Of a stretch of 64,000 nucleotides of DNA, positions 36,101 to 51,825 are shown piece by piece. How positions within the stretch are numbered: position 1 is the stretch's first letter; each line of letters starts with the position of its first letter. Below the pieces are notes generated by a model. The model had not been told where the DNA came from, made no database searches, and saw only the letters and a program-made list of their open reading frames with translations. Position numbers and translations under genes: made by a program. Source of the DNA: Diphasiastrum complanatum (lineage: Eukaryota; Streptophyta; Lycopodiopsida; Lycopodiales; Lycopodiaceae); contig CM055095.1 of the NCBI GenBank assembly GCA_029204225.1, positions 22,450,006 to 22,514,005 of the forward strand, in the 5' to 3' direction.

Positions 36101-39100
36101 AATCTTAAGGCATTTTGTCAGAGTGTCGCATTTTTCGCATCTTCACCAACATTCATTTCAGCGAAGGCTGACGTCGCAGCCTTCTCACACTCATCCCATG
36201 CAACTGTGCAATCAGATTTGACAATGACAGCAGCCACCCATGATCTCCTATATATATATGATAGCACATCCACCTTTGTACATTCTTCATCTGCACATCT
36301 GTAACATTATGTATATATGTTGGATACCATCTGCGTATCCAGTGTGTGTGTGAAAAATAATTAGAAGCTTATCAGAGATAGACGAAGTAGATGCTTTCGT
36401 GCATCAATTCTTTGTATTGTCAGTAATAGGTTTATTCCTTTTTACATATTGGATTAGCTTTGTGAAGCACGCGGTTTCTTCCACTATTGTCTTGTGCTCA
36501 CCAGCATTATTGACCTGTATATTGATTACAGCTCTGTTTGTTCTGCGTTCAGATTTGTATCAATATTGCTACATTTTGTCTGACCCTCTTATTGCTTAAT
36601 CTGGTAGTCTGTTCTTAGCGAATTATTATTAGTCTAGTTGTTTGCGACTAATTTTTAGTCTTGCCTTTTGCAACTAATTCACAACTGAATATCAGTCGAG
36701 CTCAGTCTAGCTCTTCACGAATAATTCATGACTGATAATTTGTGTAGTTGTTTGCGACAAATTATCTTTCTGATGTCTTGTTGCTTAATGTTTGGCTACG
36801 TAATCAGATCAAACGTGATTTCTATCACTAACATTATGTTTGTGTCTGATAGGCGTAGTCATTCTTAGGGAAAGAGTGAGATAGCTCATTCCGCTGTGCA
36901 CGAACACTTTCCATTCGAGTTCGTTTCTTTTTCAAGTTTCGAGTTCGTTTGAATTTCGTGTTCGTTTCTTTTTGAGCTATTTTTGTTTCTCAGTCACATA
37001 CACTCTCTTTCTCTAACATGTATGAACAACATCTAACAAACATTTTGCTGCATGCCTATGACTTGATCTAAAAGGAATTCTAGTCTACTTTTCCAAGGAT
37101 GCATCTATGACAGATAGGGAGATCGACTTTGCCAAAAGGATACTCGAGATCAAGTGCTAGACATTGTCTGGACATGTTCGAAATAGATGCATAATTCAAT
37201 TGTCCTAAGCGATGATGTCAGAGTAATGCTTTATTGACAAGAACAAAGGTTTTCAAGGCTTGACTAAAATCGGATTAACAATGTGCCAATCTATATAAGT
37301 ATCCATGCCTCTTGCCGAGTGCAAAGATCTTATTACCGCTATCGATAATTCTACATTGATCAGACTCAAACTCCACCTTATGACCTAAATCTGTATTTCT
37401 ACTTACTGATAATGGATTTGTAGAGAGTTTAAGAACATACAAGACTTTTGATAGTAGTTTGAATTGATCATGCAAGAATCTCAATCTTCCGGTACCTTCA
37501 CCTTCGATAGTGTGAATACTATTGTCACCAAGATGAACATACTTCTTTGTGCTATAATGCGTATAGGATTGAAAAATCTCACAATGATTGGTCTTATGTT
37601 GAGTAGCTCCAAAATCCAGCACGAATCATCCAAATTTGTGTATTTGTCTTTGACCATAAAAGTGCCTTCGACCATTTCGACTTCAGGAGATGCTGTAACT
37701 ATATTTCCTTGTTGATCAGGTTGCTTGGCTGCATTCTTCACTTTGAGAATTCGGCAATCCTGGATATCATGGCTATTGCGTTTGCAATACCTGCAAAACA
37801 TCTTCTTCTTCGACGAATGTGAATTTGATGATTGTTCTTGACTTTGAGTCTATTTTTGATTCGATGTAGACTGCTTGGAGCTTTTTCTACTTCTGTCGTT
37901 TTGAGCCCTTGTTGACATATAGAGCATGAGACAAAGAGGTAGACAAAGTGTCTTGACTTCTTCAATTATCTTCTTGCAGCAACACAGTGATAACTCTAGT
38001 AAGAGTTAAATCTGAGTGTGTCGTGATGATCATCACCCAGTTCTCACATGTAGAGGGCAGACTTGAAAGCAATGTCATGATTGCATCTTGATCGTCTATG
38101 ACTGATCCGACAGCGACCATCTGTTGCAAGAGATTCTTAAATTGGTTAATATGATTATGAAGAGAATCATTATTCGACATCTTGAGTGTGAAGAATTAGT
38201 AGTTACGTTTCTCACATCATATAGTGAGCTTAGGATGTCCCAAACTTATTTCAAAGTTTTAGCTTCAGCTATGTGGCCAATTTGAGTATATGATATATTG
38301 AGGATAATAAGCGCGAAATCTTTACCATCCTTCGATTTCCATTTTGAGTCTTTTGTGTCATCTTTAGGTTTCACTTCGATACCTGTAACAACATCTCATA
38401 ACTCGTTGGCGATTAGCAAGGTCTTCATCTTAAATTTTCACAAATGATAATTGGATCCATTCAACTTCTTTGCGATAAGACCAGCTTTACTTTGAGAATC
38501 CATCTAGAACTTAGTCTGCTATCGATTGTATCGATGATGCTAAGATGTAGTGATGCCAACAACAAAAATTCTCTGATACTGAAAGGATGAAAGGAACTGA
38601 AAAATATGATATCAATTTGATATCGTGAAAGATTTCAAGTATTAGAGCCTTTCGCTCTGATATCAAAATAGTATTAGGCCTTGATAGAGATCACAAGTTT
38701 GATACCATGACAGTTCAAATAAAGAAGTAGTGATCTAGCATCGATACTATGATAGTATGCTTTGATACCATGTCGAAAATAGGTGAGTAATGGAATAGTG
38801 GAAACTTCCTACTTCCAATGCATGACTACGCCTATCAAAAATTGAACAAAGCAGTAATGATGGGAACCACGTCCAATCTTTAGCAACTAGCTTTTGCTAG
38901 ATACTAAGTGACTACGTAACCAAACATAAAGTATTGAATTCTCAGACAATTTCTACCAGTTACAAAAGCAATACAAAAATGCATGCATTCTGACACAAAC
39001 TGAACGCAATAGGGAAATAGTATTGATTAACAAGATCAGATGCTAATGAGCACAAAACAATAATGGATAGAAACTGCGCACTCTAAATCTATCTCTGAGT

Positions 39101-39402
39101 AATTGAGAATAAGTTCGAAATAAGCAACTCTGCTGATAAGCAGTAGCGCAATAGCAACTCTAAAATAAATCTCTAAAAGACTAAGCTAGAATGCTCAAGA
39201 GAGTTCATGCTTGAAAGCTTGATAGAGAGCTAACTACAATACTTTCTGGTTGTGAACGATCTGCTTGATAAGAGTGCAGGAAGTGTTGTGTAATAACACT
39301 CAACTCCTTCACAATTCACAGTATGATAATGAGATGTATGAACAACTGATTTATACTAAATAATTAGGTCGTCAAATGCGACTGCCAGTTGGCTGGAGTT
39401 TG
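33154..39402 (-). mobile_element. Copia B (interrupted by copia C, truncated by copia A)
   Basis: Read from the right: 5' LTR about 39402-38771, primer site TGGTATCAAAGC (38770-38759), gag from an ATG near 38503 (KKLNGSNYHL), gag body (38180-37962), zinc knuckle (CRYCKRNSHDIQDC, about 37796), protease (LDFGATQH, about 37620), GAG-pre-integrase (to 37275), then copia C (33653-37018), then integrase (33647-33149: IKALRSDNGGEYISTEF; FVERKNRTLVESAK). RT, RNase H and the 3' LTR are missing. Broken with several breaks; older than A and C. Confidence 0.88.
33653..37018 (+). mobile_element. Copia C, internally deleted, with 5-bp TSD
   Basis: The 3' LTR is 35836-37018 (1183 bp, TGTTGGATTT...TCTCTAACA) and the 5' LTR starts at 33653 and is recognisable to about 34775. 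Both flanks carry TGTAT (33648-33652 and 37019-37023). The remaining inside encodes the late RT (from about 34810), then RNase H (SSTEAEYIAASQSIKETFW, 35462-35520; then DNQTAIALS), and a G-rich polypurine tract at 35818-35831. Gag to mid-RT is gone. The first 145 bp of the LTRs differ at about ten places, roughly 7%, suggesting a few million years. It sits in copia B. Confidence 0.92.
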
Positions 39403-41290
39403 CTGTGCCAATTATGGTCTTAGCTAAGAGTATTGCTTTACATGAAATTGACAAAAAGATAAGGAGACATTCAAGTCAGGTATCTTATTAGCAAAGGTAT
39501 GTTTGATCATTGTCATAGCATTATCTAAAGTATTGTTTCCTTCATCTAGAAAAGGGACGAAGTCTGGACTAGACAATCTCTGCAAGGCCAGGTTTCTAAC
39601 AAAGTAGATGCACATGAAACAGGCATTATGTTGTGCCTTATCCATACCACTCACATAAAGGTTGGTAGTAATCCACTTATGCTCATCAATGACACTTTTT
39701 AATTTGTTATTTGTTATACTTTTGTTGTGAAGCCATCTGGTCTTTTTCAGGAATTCTATAACAACATTCTTACAAACATGAGCATGTTCCTTAATACTTT
39801 CGTGATCGATATTCTGATAAATGGGTAAAATTTTGGCTAATTTAAACCATCCCTGGTAGAGTTCCATCGCTACTTCATTGATATGATTGGCGTAAAGGAA
39901 TATGATTAAGCCCTTTGTTCATGTCATTTTTTAGATGTTTATTACTAATAATTCTAACATTCATGGAGATGAAATGATCAAATGTTTCACAAATAAACTC
40001 TTTGAAACGTTTATTATCAGTGTAAGTACAAGTTGGGATATTATTTACATCAAATTCACAAAAGACTTGAAAGGGTTTATACCATTCATGTTTCAAATGC
40101 GAAAAAAAAGTCCATCCAAACACAATTTGCTCAAAGATATCATCAACCTGACCAAATATGTGTATTAATGTCTCAGAAAAAAGTCATTTAACATTTATCT
40201 TCTCAAAGCATCTATTGTAGTAATGTAAATGTAGAAATATTTTCCCTTTATCTCTTTTAACCACTAGTCGTTGCCTACCAGTTGCACTTACCTCCGAATC
40301 TCGTATTTCGTCTATTTCCTCCTACACATGGATCAATCACGATAAAAGTTCAGTTTTTTAATAGGAAGATCCCCTTTTCCACCACTGCTTTGCCCCTCAT
40401 TGCCTTTGCTTGGAAAGTATTTCCTCTTCTTGTTGCCACTACCTGATATGACTGAGCTTGGATTGTTCAGATTGAAGGAACCTATCTTCTTGCTTGAATT
40501 TTGGAAGTATTTATCCTGTAAGTTAGAGAAGTTGGGCTTTTTTAAGAGGCATTCAATTTCTTGAATGTTTTCGGCATCACCAAAGTGTGCAAGTAGCTTA
40601 GTAGTGGGGTTATTGAAAAGTTGAATGGCAGCATCAATCACGTGTTGTCTAATATAAAGAAAGACAAGTGGGCTTTGACAACATCTCTAGCAAGTTTATG
40701 AAGCCAAAGGAAGAATGCATTGAGTTGGTTTGTAGAGAGGCACTGGGGAAGAATTTGACAAGGTTATTCATTATATACCAGATAGCATGTTCGAACCAAA
40801 TAATAGAAGAATTGTTTTTGCATTTGTCACCGCATCTTCACTTAAAGAAAGGTCTCTTCCAGTTTCAAATTCTAGCTTGATGCAAGCTCATTCTATTGAA
40901 TCCAGTATCAAAGTGGCCACTAGTTCTAATCTAGGTTTGCTCAGAGGTACATCTTGCGGGTTCAAAACGGCTCATTTTTATGACAATATCAAAGGCAATA
41001 GGAGTATCAAAGGAAGGGTTTTGTGAAAAGATGCAAGCTTACAGGGTTGCACTTCAGTATCAATAAGATGGGTAAGAGCGATCCATAGTTTCATAGAAAT
41101 GGGTGTCGTAAAGGCAATTTTGGCATATTTAAATTCAATAGTACGACCAGATACCAAGGGTACTTGGCAATTCTTGGATTGACAAAAATCAAAGACAGAC
41201 TCATTGTCGGCTTCCACGCCACCATCCCACACAACAAAACCGCACAAGTTAGTTACGTGAGGAAGACATGTGTCATAGCTGAGCATCAGT
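39403..41290 (-). pseudogene. Unidentified degraded coding stretch
   Basis: Protein-like pieces run on the minus strand from 41286 to 39424: GFVVWDGGVEADNESVFDF and FKYAKIAFTTPISMKLWIAL (41240-41080); SLSEDAVTNAKTILLLFGSN (about 40860-40800); a lysine- and serine-rich part with GSGNKKRKYFPSKGNEGQSS (40450-40390); EWYKPFQVFCEFDVNNIPT (about 40080-40030); and a 147-codon frame (39867-39424) with HKWITTNLYVSGMDKAQHNA. It is too long and too protein-like for chance but has several breaks. I do not recognise it. An old integrated virus copy or an unknown transposon gene are both possible. Its end at 39403 touches the LTR of copia B. Confidence 0.4.
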
Positions 41291-43496
<2,206 letters not shown>

Positions 43497-43988
43497 GGTT
43501 AGCTCATGTGCTCAACATTGCATACATGAAGAATTCATTAACAACTAAAAAGCAAGAACAATGGAAAATGGAAAATGACAAGCAATCACAATAAGAGCAA
43601 GAGCATGAAACATTAGCACATGAGGATGCTTGGCTTTGCAAAGTGGTAGAGTTTTCTCCTCTCTATTAGCATGTAAAATGTGTACAAGAAGTGTCTTTTA
43701 TCTTTGGGGAGGCTTGCTTCCTATTGGCTACTTGCAAGAAGGTAGGATTGAAATCCTAACCCTTCAAAAAATACACAATCTAATCTACGGTGCACAAAGA
43801 AGCACACCCCACCTACCACCACTTTGACTTTTGACTAATTACAATACTTAACAAACTTAAGTTTTAAACTTTGGCCTTTTAACATTATTTTAATTGCATG
43901 GCCCAAAGTCTACTCATTGGGCTATGGGCTTATACACGTAGAAAGCACGACCCTCGCAACTTATTTTTACTACTTCCGGCTATTTTAT

Positions 43989-44363
43989 TTATATAAACGG
44001 AATACCCACAATAGGGTCTCCGACCTGAGGTAGTGTCAGTCTCTCGGCGCTATGGTGATTAGTATTGGCCTTGGGTTTTGCGGCGGCGCCTGATGAAATA
44101 TCTGGTGACATCGTCCATAAATTCGACGGCGCCAAGCTTTGTGGATTCTTTGGTGAAAAAAAGACTTTGTCAAAACCCTCTATCCAAAATTGGGAGATCC
44201 AGGCATTAAATTTTTGGGGCCATAGGTGGCCTAGCATCGCCGCTCTATAGTACCCTCGGGCCACTGGAAGTTGGTCTTCCATTTTGGTTGATGCCAAGGC
44301 CATATTAGGATCAAAAAAAGGAGGCAAAAGAAAATTGTCCCATCGTGTGGTGACTCGTAGCAA
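43989..44363 (-). pseudogene. Unrecognised 124-codon open frame
   Basis: Open minus-strand frame with DQLPVARGYYRAAMLGHLW and SPDISSGAAAKPKANTN, richer in GC than its surroundings, directly beside the LTR of copia F. No family is recognised. Possibly a host exon fragment, possibly chance. Confidence 0.2.
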
Positions 44364-44810
44364 AACTTCTAAGTCCTGAATGAATTCTGCAGCCGTGCGT
44401 GTTAGAAATCAATGATAAACTTCATTGTTACTGTTTACAAGGTACATTAATGTTGACAACTGTGACCAGCTGTCATTAGTCGTAGGCTAGTCTATTAGTC
44501 TACTCGTAGGTTTCCTGTCTCTATCAGGGGGTTCAGGGTTTATTTGTACATTATACATTCTGTATGAGTTAGTGTGATAGAGTGACAGTGCGTGTTCTTC
44601 TTCCGCCTTCTGTGGTGATTGCTTATGGTGAATGCTTGATGTTGCATATCTAATTCTTGACATGGTATCAAAGCAGCAATAGTCCTGCGTGCCTGATCAG
44701 TGGATACAGCTTGTCACAGGCTCCGCAACGAAGTGAGAAAGTCTTTCACGGGAGGTGAAAGCTTGGAGAGATAAAAACGGCTGGAAGAAATCCTTCTTTG
44801 GTGTATTTTG

Positions 44811-47800
44811 TGATAAATTTTACAGTTTTTAGGACAATAATAATTGTACTTTACAATCATACAGAGTTATTGGTTTCTTAATCAATGAATCTATCAAGTC
44901 CTACACATTAGATCTTGATCTAGATTCACTACACTTGGATTTAAGCAAGAGCAATGGATCAACACATCATTTTTTAGTGAGAGCGGCCTCACACATGTGG
45001 AGTACTGTCCACTGTACGTCCTGCACCTGAAACAACAAGTACAATGATACTAGATAGCAATCATACATAAAAATCACAAGACAAATGACTAGAAACCTCA
45101 CAAAAGTGTAGAGTGCAAAAGTCTTATCAATCTTCTTAGCAAATCGGATGATCCTTTTATGGATCAAGTACATCCATGAGTCTGGTACAGTCCATCAGGC
45201 CTTTACACGTGTGAAGAGTGCCACATCACTCAGATCTATCCATTTGATCCATCCTTGATCCTTATCCAATAGTTGACCTTCTAGAATATGACTAAAGTCC
45301 AAAAAGCTAGTCTCCTAGAATATAGGAATATTCTCTACAAAATAGGATCTAAGAAAAATGGTCAACTCTTATCTTCTAGTACTCTATACACACGTGTGAA
45401 CATTCACTTGCCATGTGGGAGCATTTACTCATGCACATGCAAGGAAAAGCTAATTTGTAGGTGACTAGTCAACTTGACTAAAAACTAGTCATTTCATATT
45501 CACACTAACTAGAATGATACAAAATCAATTTGGATATATACAAACATGAAAAGTACATCCTTTCACACGTGGAAATAGGCTCCACACGTGTGAAATCAGA
45601 TCATCAACATATTCTAATGTTTGATCAATATTTACATGAACCAATGTCAAGTGAGAAGTGACAATTTTCAACACTCCTCCTCATTTCTAACTTGGCAAAT
45701 CTAGTGTACATCTATCTACAATTCCAAGAGCATATCTTAACTTAAAAAATGGATCTTTAATGGTTTGGTTAAGATATCAGCTATGCATTCGGATGATGGT
45801 ACATGATGTAGTTGCACTTCTTTGGATTGTACCTTCTCTCTCACAAAGTGGTGAGCTATCTCAATATGCTTTGTTCTAGCATGAAAATAGGATTTAAAGC
45901 AATTTGTTGAGAAGCTTGATTGTCACAAAATATGTAAGGGATCTCTTTGGCCTGTAGCACATGTAGTTCCATCAAGAGTCTTCTTAGCCATAGGAGCTCT
46001 TTGGTTGTTGAAGTCAATGCCTTGTACTCGGCTTCACAAGAAGATATTGAGATTGTATCTTGCCTTTTGGAAAGTCAAGATATCACTCCTCCACAAAGAA
46101 ATGTTTCAAATGCACTAATGGACTTCCTATCCATCTTGTCACCTGCAAAATCTGAATCCGAGTAGGCTCTCAAGTGCAAGTTAGATCCTTCATAAAGTAT
46201 GCCAAAAAATCTAGTACTAGAAACATATCTAAGTACTCTCTTGGCACTTTTCCAATGATGAACTAAAGGAGCTTGCATACTTTGACTCAACTTGCTTACA
46301 CAAAAACTTAAGTCAGTTCTAGTGATGGTTAAATAGATTAGAGAGCCTATAATCTTCCTAAAGAGGGTGATGTCCTCAAAGAATGCTTCATCACCTTCAT
46401 TAGTTGCTTTCACAACATGCTCCATAGGGGTGTCAATCCCCTTACAATCTTTCATACCAAATCTTTCAAGAATGGAAGTAGCATACTTAGATTGACTTAT
46501 GAAAGTACAATTGATACTTCTAGACACTTATATCCCAAGTATAAACTTTAGGAAGCCTAGATCTACCATCTTGAACTCACTAGATAAGTCAACTTTTACT
46601 TTGTCTATGCCATCATCATCATTTCCTGTCATAATGATGTCATCAGCATAAAGAACCAAAATGATTATCTTTCTTTCATTACATTTGAAATATCAAAAAG
46701 GTTCATAGTACAAAGCCAAGGGAATAGAGAAAATCATGCAACCTAGAGTACCAAGCTCTAGGTGCTTGCTTCAAGCCATATAGGCCCTTCCTTAAGTAGC
46801 ACACCTTTTACTCCTCACCAACCTTGATGAAGCCCTCGAGTTGCATCATGTAGATTTCCTCTTCTAAGAAGCCATTCAAGAAGGCATTTGTCACATCCAT
46901 TTGGTAGAGATCCCATTTGAACAAAGTAGCAATGCAAATGATTAATCTAATAGTTACAAGCTTAGCTACAGGTGCAAATGGTTCTTCATAATCCAATCCT
47001 TTTATTTGAAGAAATCCCTTAGCAACAAGCCTAGCTTTGTACTTACTAATAGATCCATCTTGATTGTACTTAATTCTATAGATCCACTTACATGCAAGTG
47101 ATTTCTTTCCTCTTGGAAGATTTACAAGATTCCAAGTATGATTCTCTTCTAATGCATCATACTCTACTTGCATTGCATCTCTCCAAACTTTAGATTTATA
47201 TGCTTCTTCAAAAGATGATGGTTCTTCAAGTAATGTAGCTAAAAAAGAGTAAGAGGTAGAAGATGTAGAGTCTTCCTTTTGCTTTCTCTTGTCCACATAG
47301 GTAAGCCTTGCCTTGATGATCTTCTCGGCCCCTTTTGACTTGGATCCAAATCTCCATCCTCGGGTTTTTCATGATCCTCCTCGGGTTTGTCAAGATCCTC
47401 CTCGAACTTGTCAAGATCTTCAATGCACAATTTGTCAAGATCCATTTGACAAGCTCTTAGAAAATTGTGACTCATTAAAAAGTACATCCTTGCTTACCTT
47501 TACTTTCTTGGATGTAGGATCATATATCCTATATCCCTTGCTATTTTCTCCATAGCCAACAAAGATTCCTTTGAAGGAGGTAGCATCTTCTTTCCTTCTA
47601 GTCTCCAAAGGAATGTGTACATAACAAGTACATCCAAAGATCTTAAAATCTTTTACATTGGGTTTCTTATCAAACAAGGCTTGATAAGGTGAGATCCCAT
47701 CTATAGCACTACTAGGAAGTCTATTACACAAATAATCAGCACATGTTATGGCTTCTCCCCAAAATGAGATGGGAAGTGATGCATCAAGTCTCAAAGACTT

Positions 47801-50800
47801 TGCACACTCACATAGACTCCTATTTTTCCTCTCGACCAACCCATTTTGTTGAGGGGTGTAGGAACAAGTGTATTGTAACTTAATACCATTGATCTCACAA
47901 AAGTCTTTCATTTTATTGGAGGTGTACTCTCCTCCATTATCACATCTTAGTGCTTTGATAGAAGTACTAAGTTGTTTCTCTACCAGAGACTTGAACTTAA
48001 TGAAAGCTTCATAAACAAGACTTTTCTTTGATAGTAACTCAATCCATGTGAATCTAGTACAATCATCTATAGAAGTTACATACATCAAGGCACCAACATA
48101 ACTTGCATGTGCAAAACTATGTACATCAGAATGCATGAGATCCAAGGGGGAGAGAGATCTTGATGAAGATTTGTTGTAAGAAGACTTGTGTGACTTTGCA
48201 AGGCCACATGCCTCACACATCTTTCCACACTTCTTGAAAGCTCTTGGTAGACTGAGAGCTAGTTCCTTGCTTGCCATTGACTCCATAGATTGAAGATTAG
48301 GGTGGCCTAATCTCTTATGCCAAAGCTCCACTTGAGTTAGCTCCTCCCTATCCAAGTTCACACTTTCACTTGCAACATTAGCATCCAACTTGAAAAGTCT
48401 ACCTTGATTAATGCCACTAGCTATGCACTTATCATTTTTCAAGATGGAACAAACTCCATTCTTGAAATGTACATCTAGTCCATTGTCCATTAATTGTCCT
48501 ACAGTAAGCAAGTTTCTTGAAATGGTAGGAACATACAAAACATTATCTAGATCTATCCTTTTAGATGTGCCTAAGCAAAGAGGTATAGATCCTATGCCAT
48601 CTATCTTGCATGCTTGATCACTAGCAATGTATATTGACTTCTTAGAGTCATTACAAGATAGAAGAGTAGAAAAATAATGCTTGCTAAAGGACATGTGGGA
48701 ACTAGCCCCACAATCTATCCACCATGTGTCTTGACTTGAAGTTGGTGTAGATGCAACCATTAAGGATGTGTTGAATCCATCCTCTTCTTCTTGCTCTTGA
48801 GCAATGTTCCCTTGATCTCCTTTGGCTTGTTGATTCTTCTTCAAGTAGCATTCTGAGGCAAAGTGTCCTTTCTTTCCACAAAAGACACACTTTAGTTTTG
48901 CCTTGTTCTTCACTTTGCCTTTGGAGGTAGATCCTCCATTCTTCATCTTGGCCTCCTTGCCTTGATTTTTCTTGAATGGATTTTGCTTCTTCTTGCCTTT
49001 AGATGTAAAGTTAGCTTTCTCCTCTCCTCCATTAAGTGACATGCTATCCATTCTTGTCTTGAGGTGTAGAAGCCTACTCTCCTCGGCCACAAGAACATTG
49101 TGCAACTTTTCAATGGATGGAAGAGAGTCTTGAATGGCAAATGATTGGACTAAGTTGGTGAACTCATCACCTAGACCATTCAAGATGATTTGCACTAGTT
49201 CTTGATCTTGGATCTTCTCTCCTATTGCACTTAACTCCCTGTTAAGAGATTTGATCCTAAGGACATACCCTTGTCCACTCTCTCCACTTCCTTTCATGCT
49301 TTGGAAAACTTGATTTCTTAGCATGAGGATTCTTGAAATATTGTTGGATTCATAAATGCTCTTCAATGAATCCCAAGCCTCTTTGGATGAGGTACAAGAA
49401 GACACCTCTTTCAAGAGGTCATTGCATACATTTAACTTTATGCAATGTAGAGCTAATCTTGCTCTCTTCTTGTATTTGGCTTGTTCTTGGGGAGTTTAAG
49501 GCTCTTCCTCTACTCCTTGAACTATGTCATATAGATCATGGATCACTCGGAGTGATTCCATTCTCACTTTCCAAATGGAATAATTTGTAGAAGTGAGTCT
49601 CTCACTTCATTCCATCAAATATCCACTCATGGCTGACATTTTAGAATGAATGCTTATTAAGAATCACAAAGATTTTTGAATTTTAAAAGATCTATGAAAA
49701 GGCATGAATCTTACTAGAATGCCTATAGGCTTGTCTCTATCAAACTAGCACAAAAGCTTGAATGATACTCAAAGATCTTACCAAAAATTCCTACCTTTCA
49801 CTCTCACAAAAAAAAAATTGCTTTACACTTTTCTTAGAGATTTCACTTCAACTAAGGATCTGAACAAATCAGCCTCTAAGATCTGATCTTAGACTCTAAA
49901 AAGAAATGCTTCAATGATCCAAAACACTATTTGGCCATAGGCATTAGCTAGAATGAATCTAGATCAATACTATGCTTCAAAAATCACCAAAAAATGAACT
50001 AGTATTGTGATTTTGGGACCAACAAACACAAAGTAACTTGAATTGAAAGTTGTTGTACGGTTTCACACGTGTGAAAAAGTACATACACAACCTCCAAGTC
50101 GTTTTGATCCAAATGATTACAAGCTATCACTCTAGAAGAACTCGCCCTCACTAGTATTGGCCAAAAACAAAATTTTGCCAATGATCTTTACAAGATTTAT
50201 GATTCAATGATCACTCTCTTACTTAGCTCTGATACCATGATAAATTTTATAGTTTTTAGGACAATATTGATTGTACTTTACAATCATAGAGAGTTGTTGG
50301 TTGCTTAATCAATGAATCTATCAAGTTCTACACATTAGATCTTGATCTAGATTCACTACACTTGGATTTAAGCAAGAGCAATGGATCAACACATCATTTT
50401 TTAGTGAGAGTGGCCTCACACGTGTGGAGTACTGTCCACTGTACGGCCTGCACCTGAAACAACAAGTACAATGATACTAGATAGCAATCATACATAAAAA
50501 TCACAAGACAAATGACTAGAATCCTCACAAAAGTGTAGAGTGCAAAAGTCTCATCAATCTTCTTAGCAAAATGATGAGTCTGGTACAGTCCAGCAGGCCT
50601 TCACACGTGTGAAGAGTGCCACATCACTCAAATCTATCCATTTGATCCATCCTTGATCCTTATCCAATAGTTGACCTTCTAGAATATGACTAAAATCCAA
50701 AAAGCTAGTCTCCTAGAATATAGGAATATTCCCTACAAAATAGGATCTAAGAAAAATGGTCAACTCTTATCTTCTAGTACTCTATACACACGTGTGAACA

Positions 50801-51071
50801 TACACTTGCCATGTGGGAGCATTTACTCATGCACATGCAAGGAAAAGCTAATTTGTAGGTGACTAGTCAACTTGACTAAAAACTAGTCATTTCATGTTCA
50901 CACAAACTAGAATGATACAAAATCAATTTGGATATTTACAAACATGAAAAGTACATCCTTTCACACGTGGGAATAGGCTCCACACGTGTGAAATCAGATC
51001 ATCAACATATTCTAATGTTTGATCAATATTTACATGAACCAATGTCAAGTGAGAAGTGACAATTTTCAACA
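44811..51071 (-). mobile_element. Copia D, nearly complete
   Basis: LTRs at 50238-51071 (5') and 44811-45673 (3') with TGATAAATTTTA and TTTTCAACA ends. By eye they differ by only a few percent, plus one roughly 30-bp segment present only in the left LTR. Primer site TGGTATCAGAGC (50237-50226), gag from about 49640, and a long open frame 49414-47435 covering gag, zinc knuckle (CVFCGKKGHFASECY), protease (WWIDCGASSHMSFSKHYF) and integrase (IKALRCDNGGEYTSNKMKDF). RT 47296-46808 (WNLVNLPRGKKSLACKWIYR), RNase H 46527-46075 and on to about 45950, polypurine tract beside 45674. It has a few breaks and looks inactive but is the youngest LTR element here. A matching 5-bp target duplication was not seen; only TTG is shared. 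Confidence 0.94.
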
Positions 51072-51122
51072 TTGCAGGTTTGGAGCTTAGAATCATCAGT
51101 GGGCAACGAAGACACAGTCTCG

Positions 51123-51318
51123 AAGGCATCAGAAAGGCCAGGGCAGCATCAAACAAGTTGAAAATCTGTTGAGTGGGAAGATTTTTACAATACTTCCTAG
51201 TTGTTGTGAAAATAGTTTCGGAGGCATCCAAAAGGCCAGGGCAGCATCAGACAGATTGAAAATCTGTTGAGTGGGGGAGATTCTTACAATACTTCCTAGT
51301 TGTTGTGAAAAGTGCTAT
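51123..51318. repeat. 98-bp tandem duplication in copia F leader
   Basis: Two copies with a period of 98 bp around GGCATCAGAAAGGCCAGGGC and TACTTCCTAGTTGTTGTG, diverged at several positions. Confidence 0.9.
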
Positions 51319-51564
51319 TTGTGTGAGAGGTTTGCCAGGAAATCTCTCATTTGTCTATTTGGAGTACCACAAATCACACTAGATAGTGTCTAGTACTGTC
51401 ATTCAGATTTAGGAAGCTTCATACTTTTCACATTATTGTCGATCTCTGTCTTTTGAACGATCACACATTTCGAAATCTTTACAAAGAGGAGGCGGCGTAG
51501 TTGTCGCGCCGAAGTGGAAAATCTAGAATATTCTCTCTGAAAGTTCTTATATTCTCTCTACTTT

Positions 51565-51825
51565 CATCTTGTCCGTACCAATATCGGATCGATGCGCCAG
51601 AGGTAAAGAAAACCAAGAGCAGTCGTACATCCGCACGTCATACCGATATCACATATCAGTACCAATATTGGAGCGACGCGCCAGAGGTAAAAAAATCCAG
51701 ACAAGTCGTCCATCCGCGCGTCATACCGATATCGCATATCTGTACCAGTATCGGATCCACGCGTGTGAGCTAAAGAGAATCTCGAGTAGTCGTGCACCCG
51801 CGCGTCGTACCGATATCAGTGTCCA
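51565..51825 (+). repeat. Leader repeats of copia F: alternating CCRRTATCG-N7-GCRY motifs
   Basis: Three units of about 85 bp. Each holds one forward motif (such as CCAATATCGGATCGATGCGC) and one inverted motif (such as GCGCGTCATACCGATATC), always with seven bases between the ATATCG and GCGC halves. The same design recurs at 59.5-60.9 kb. Function unknown. Confidence 0.88.
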
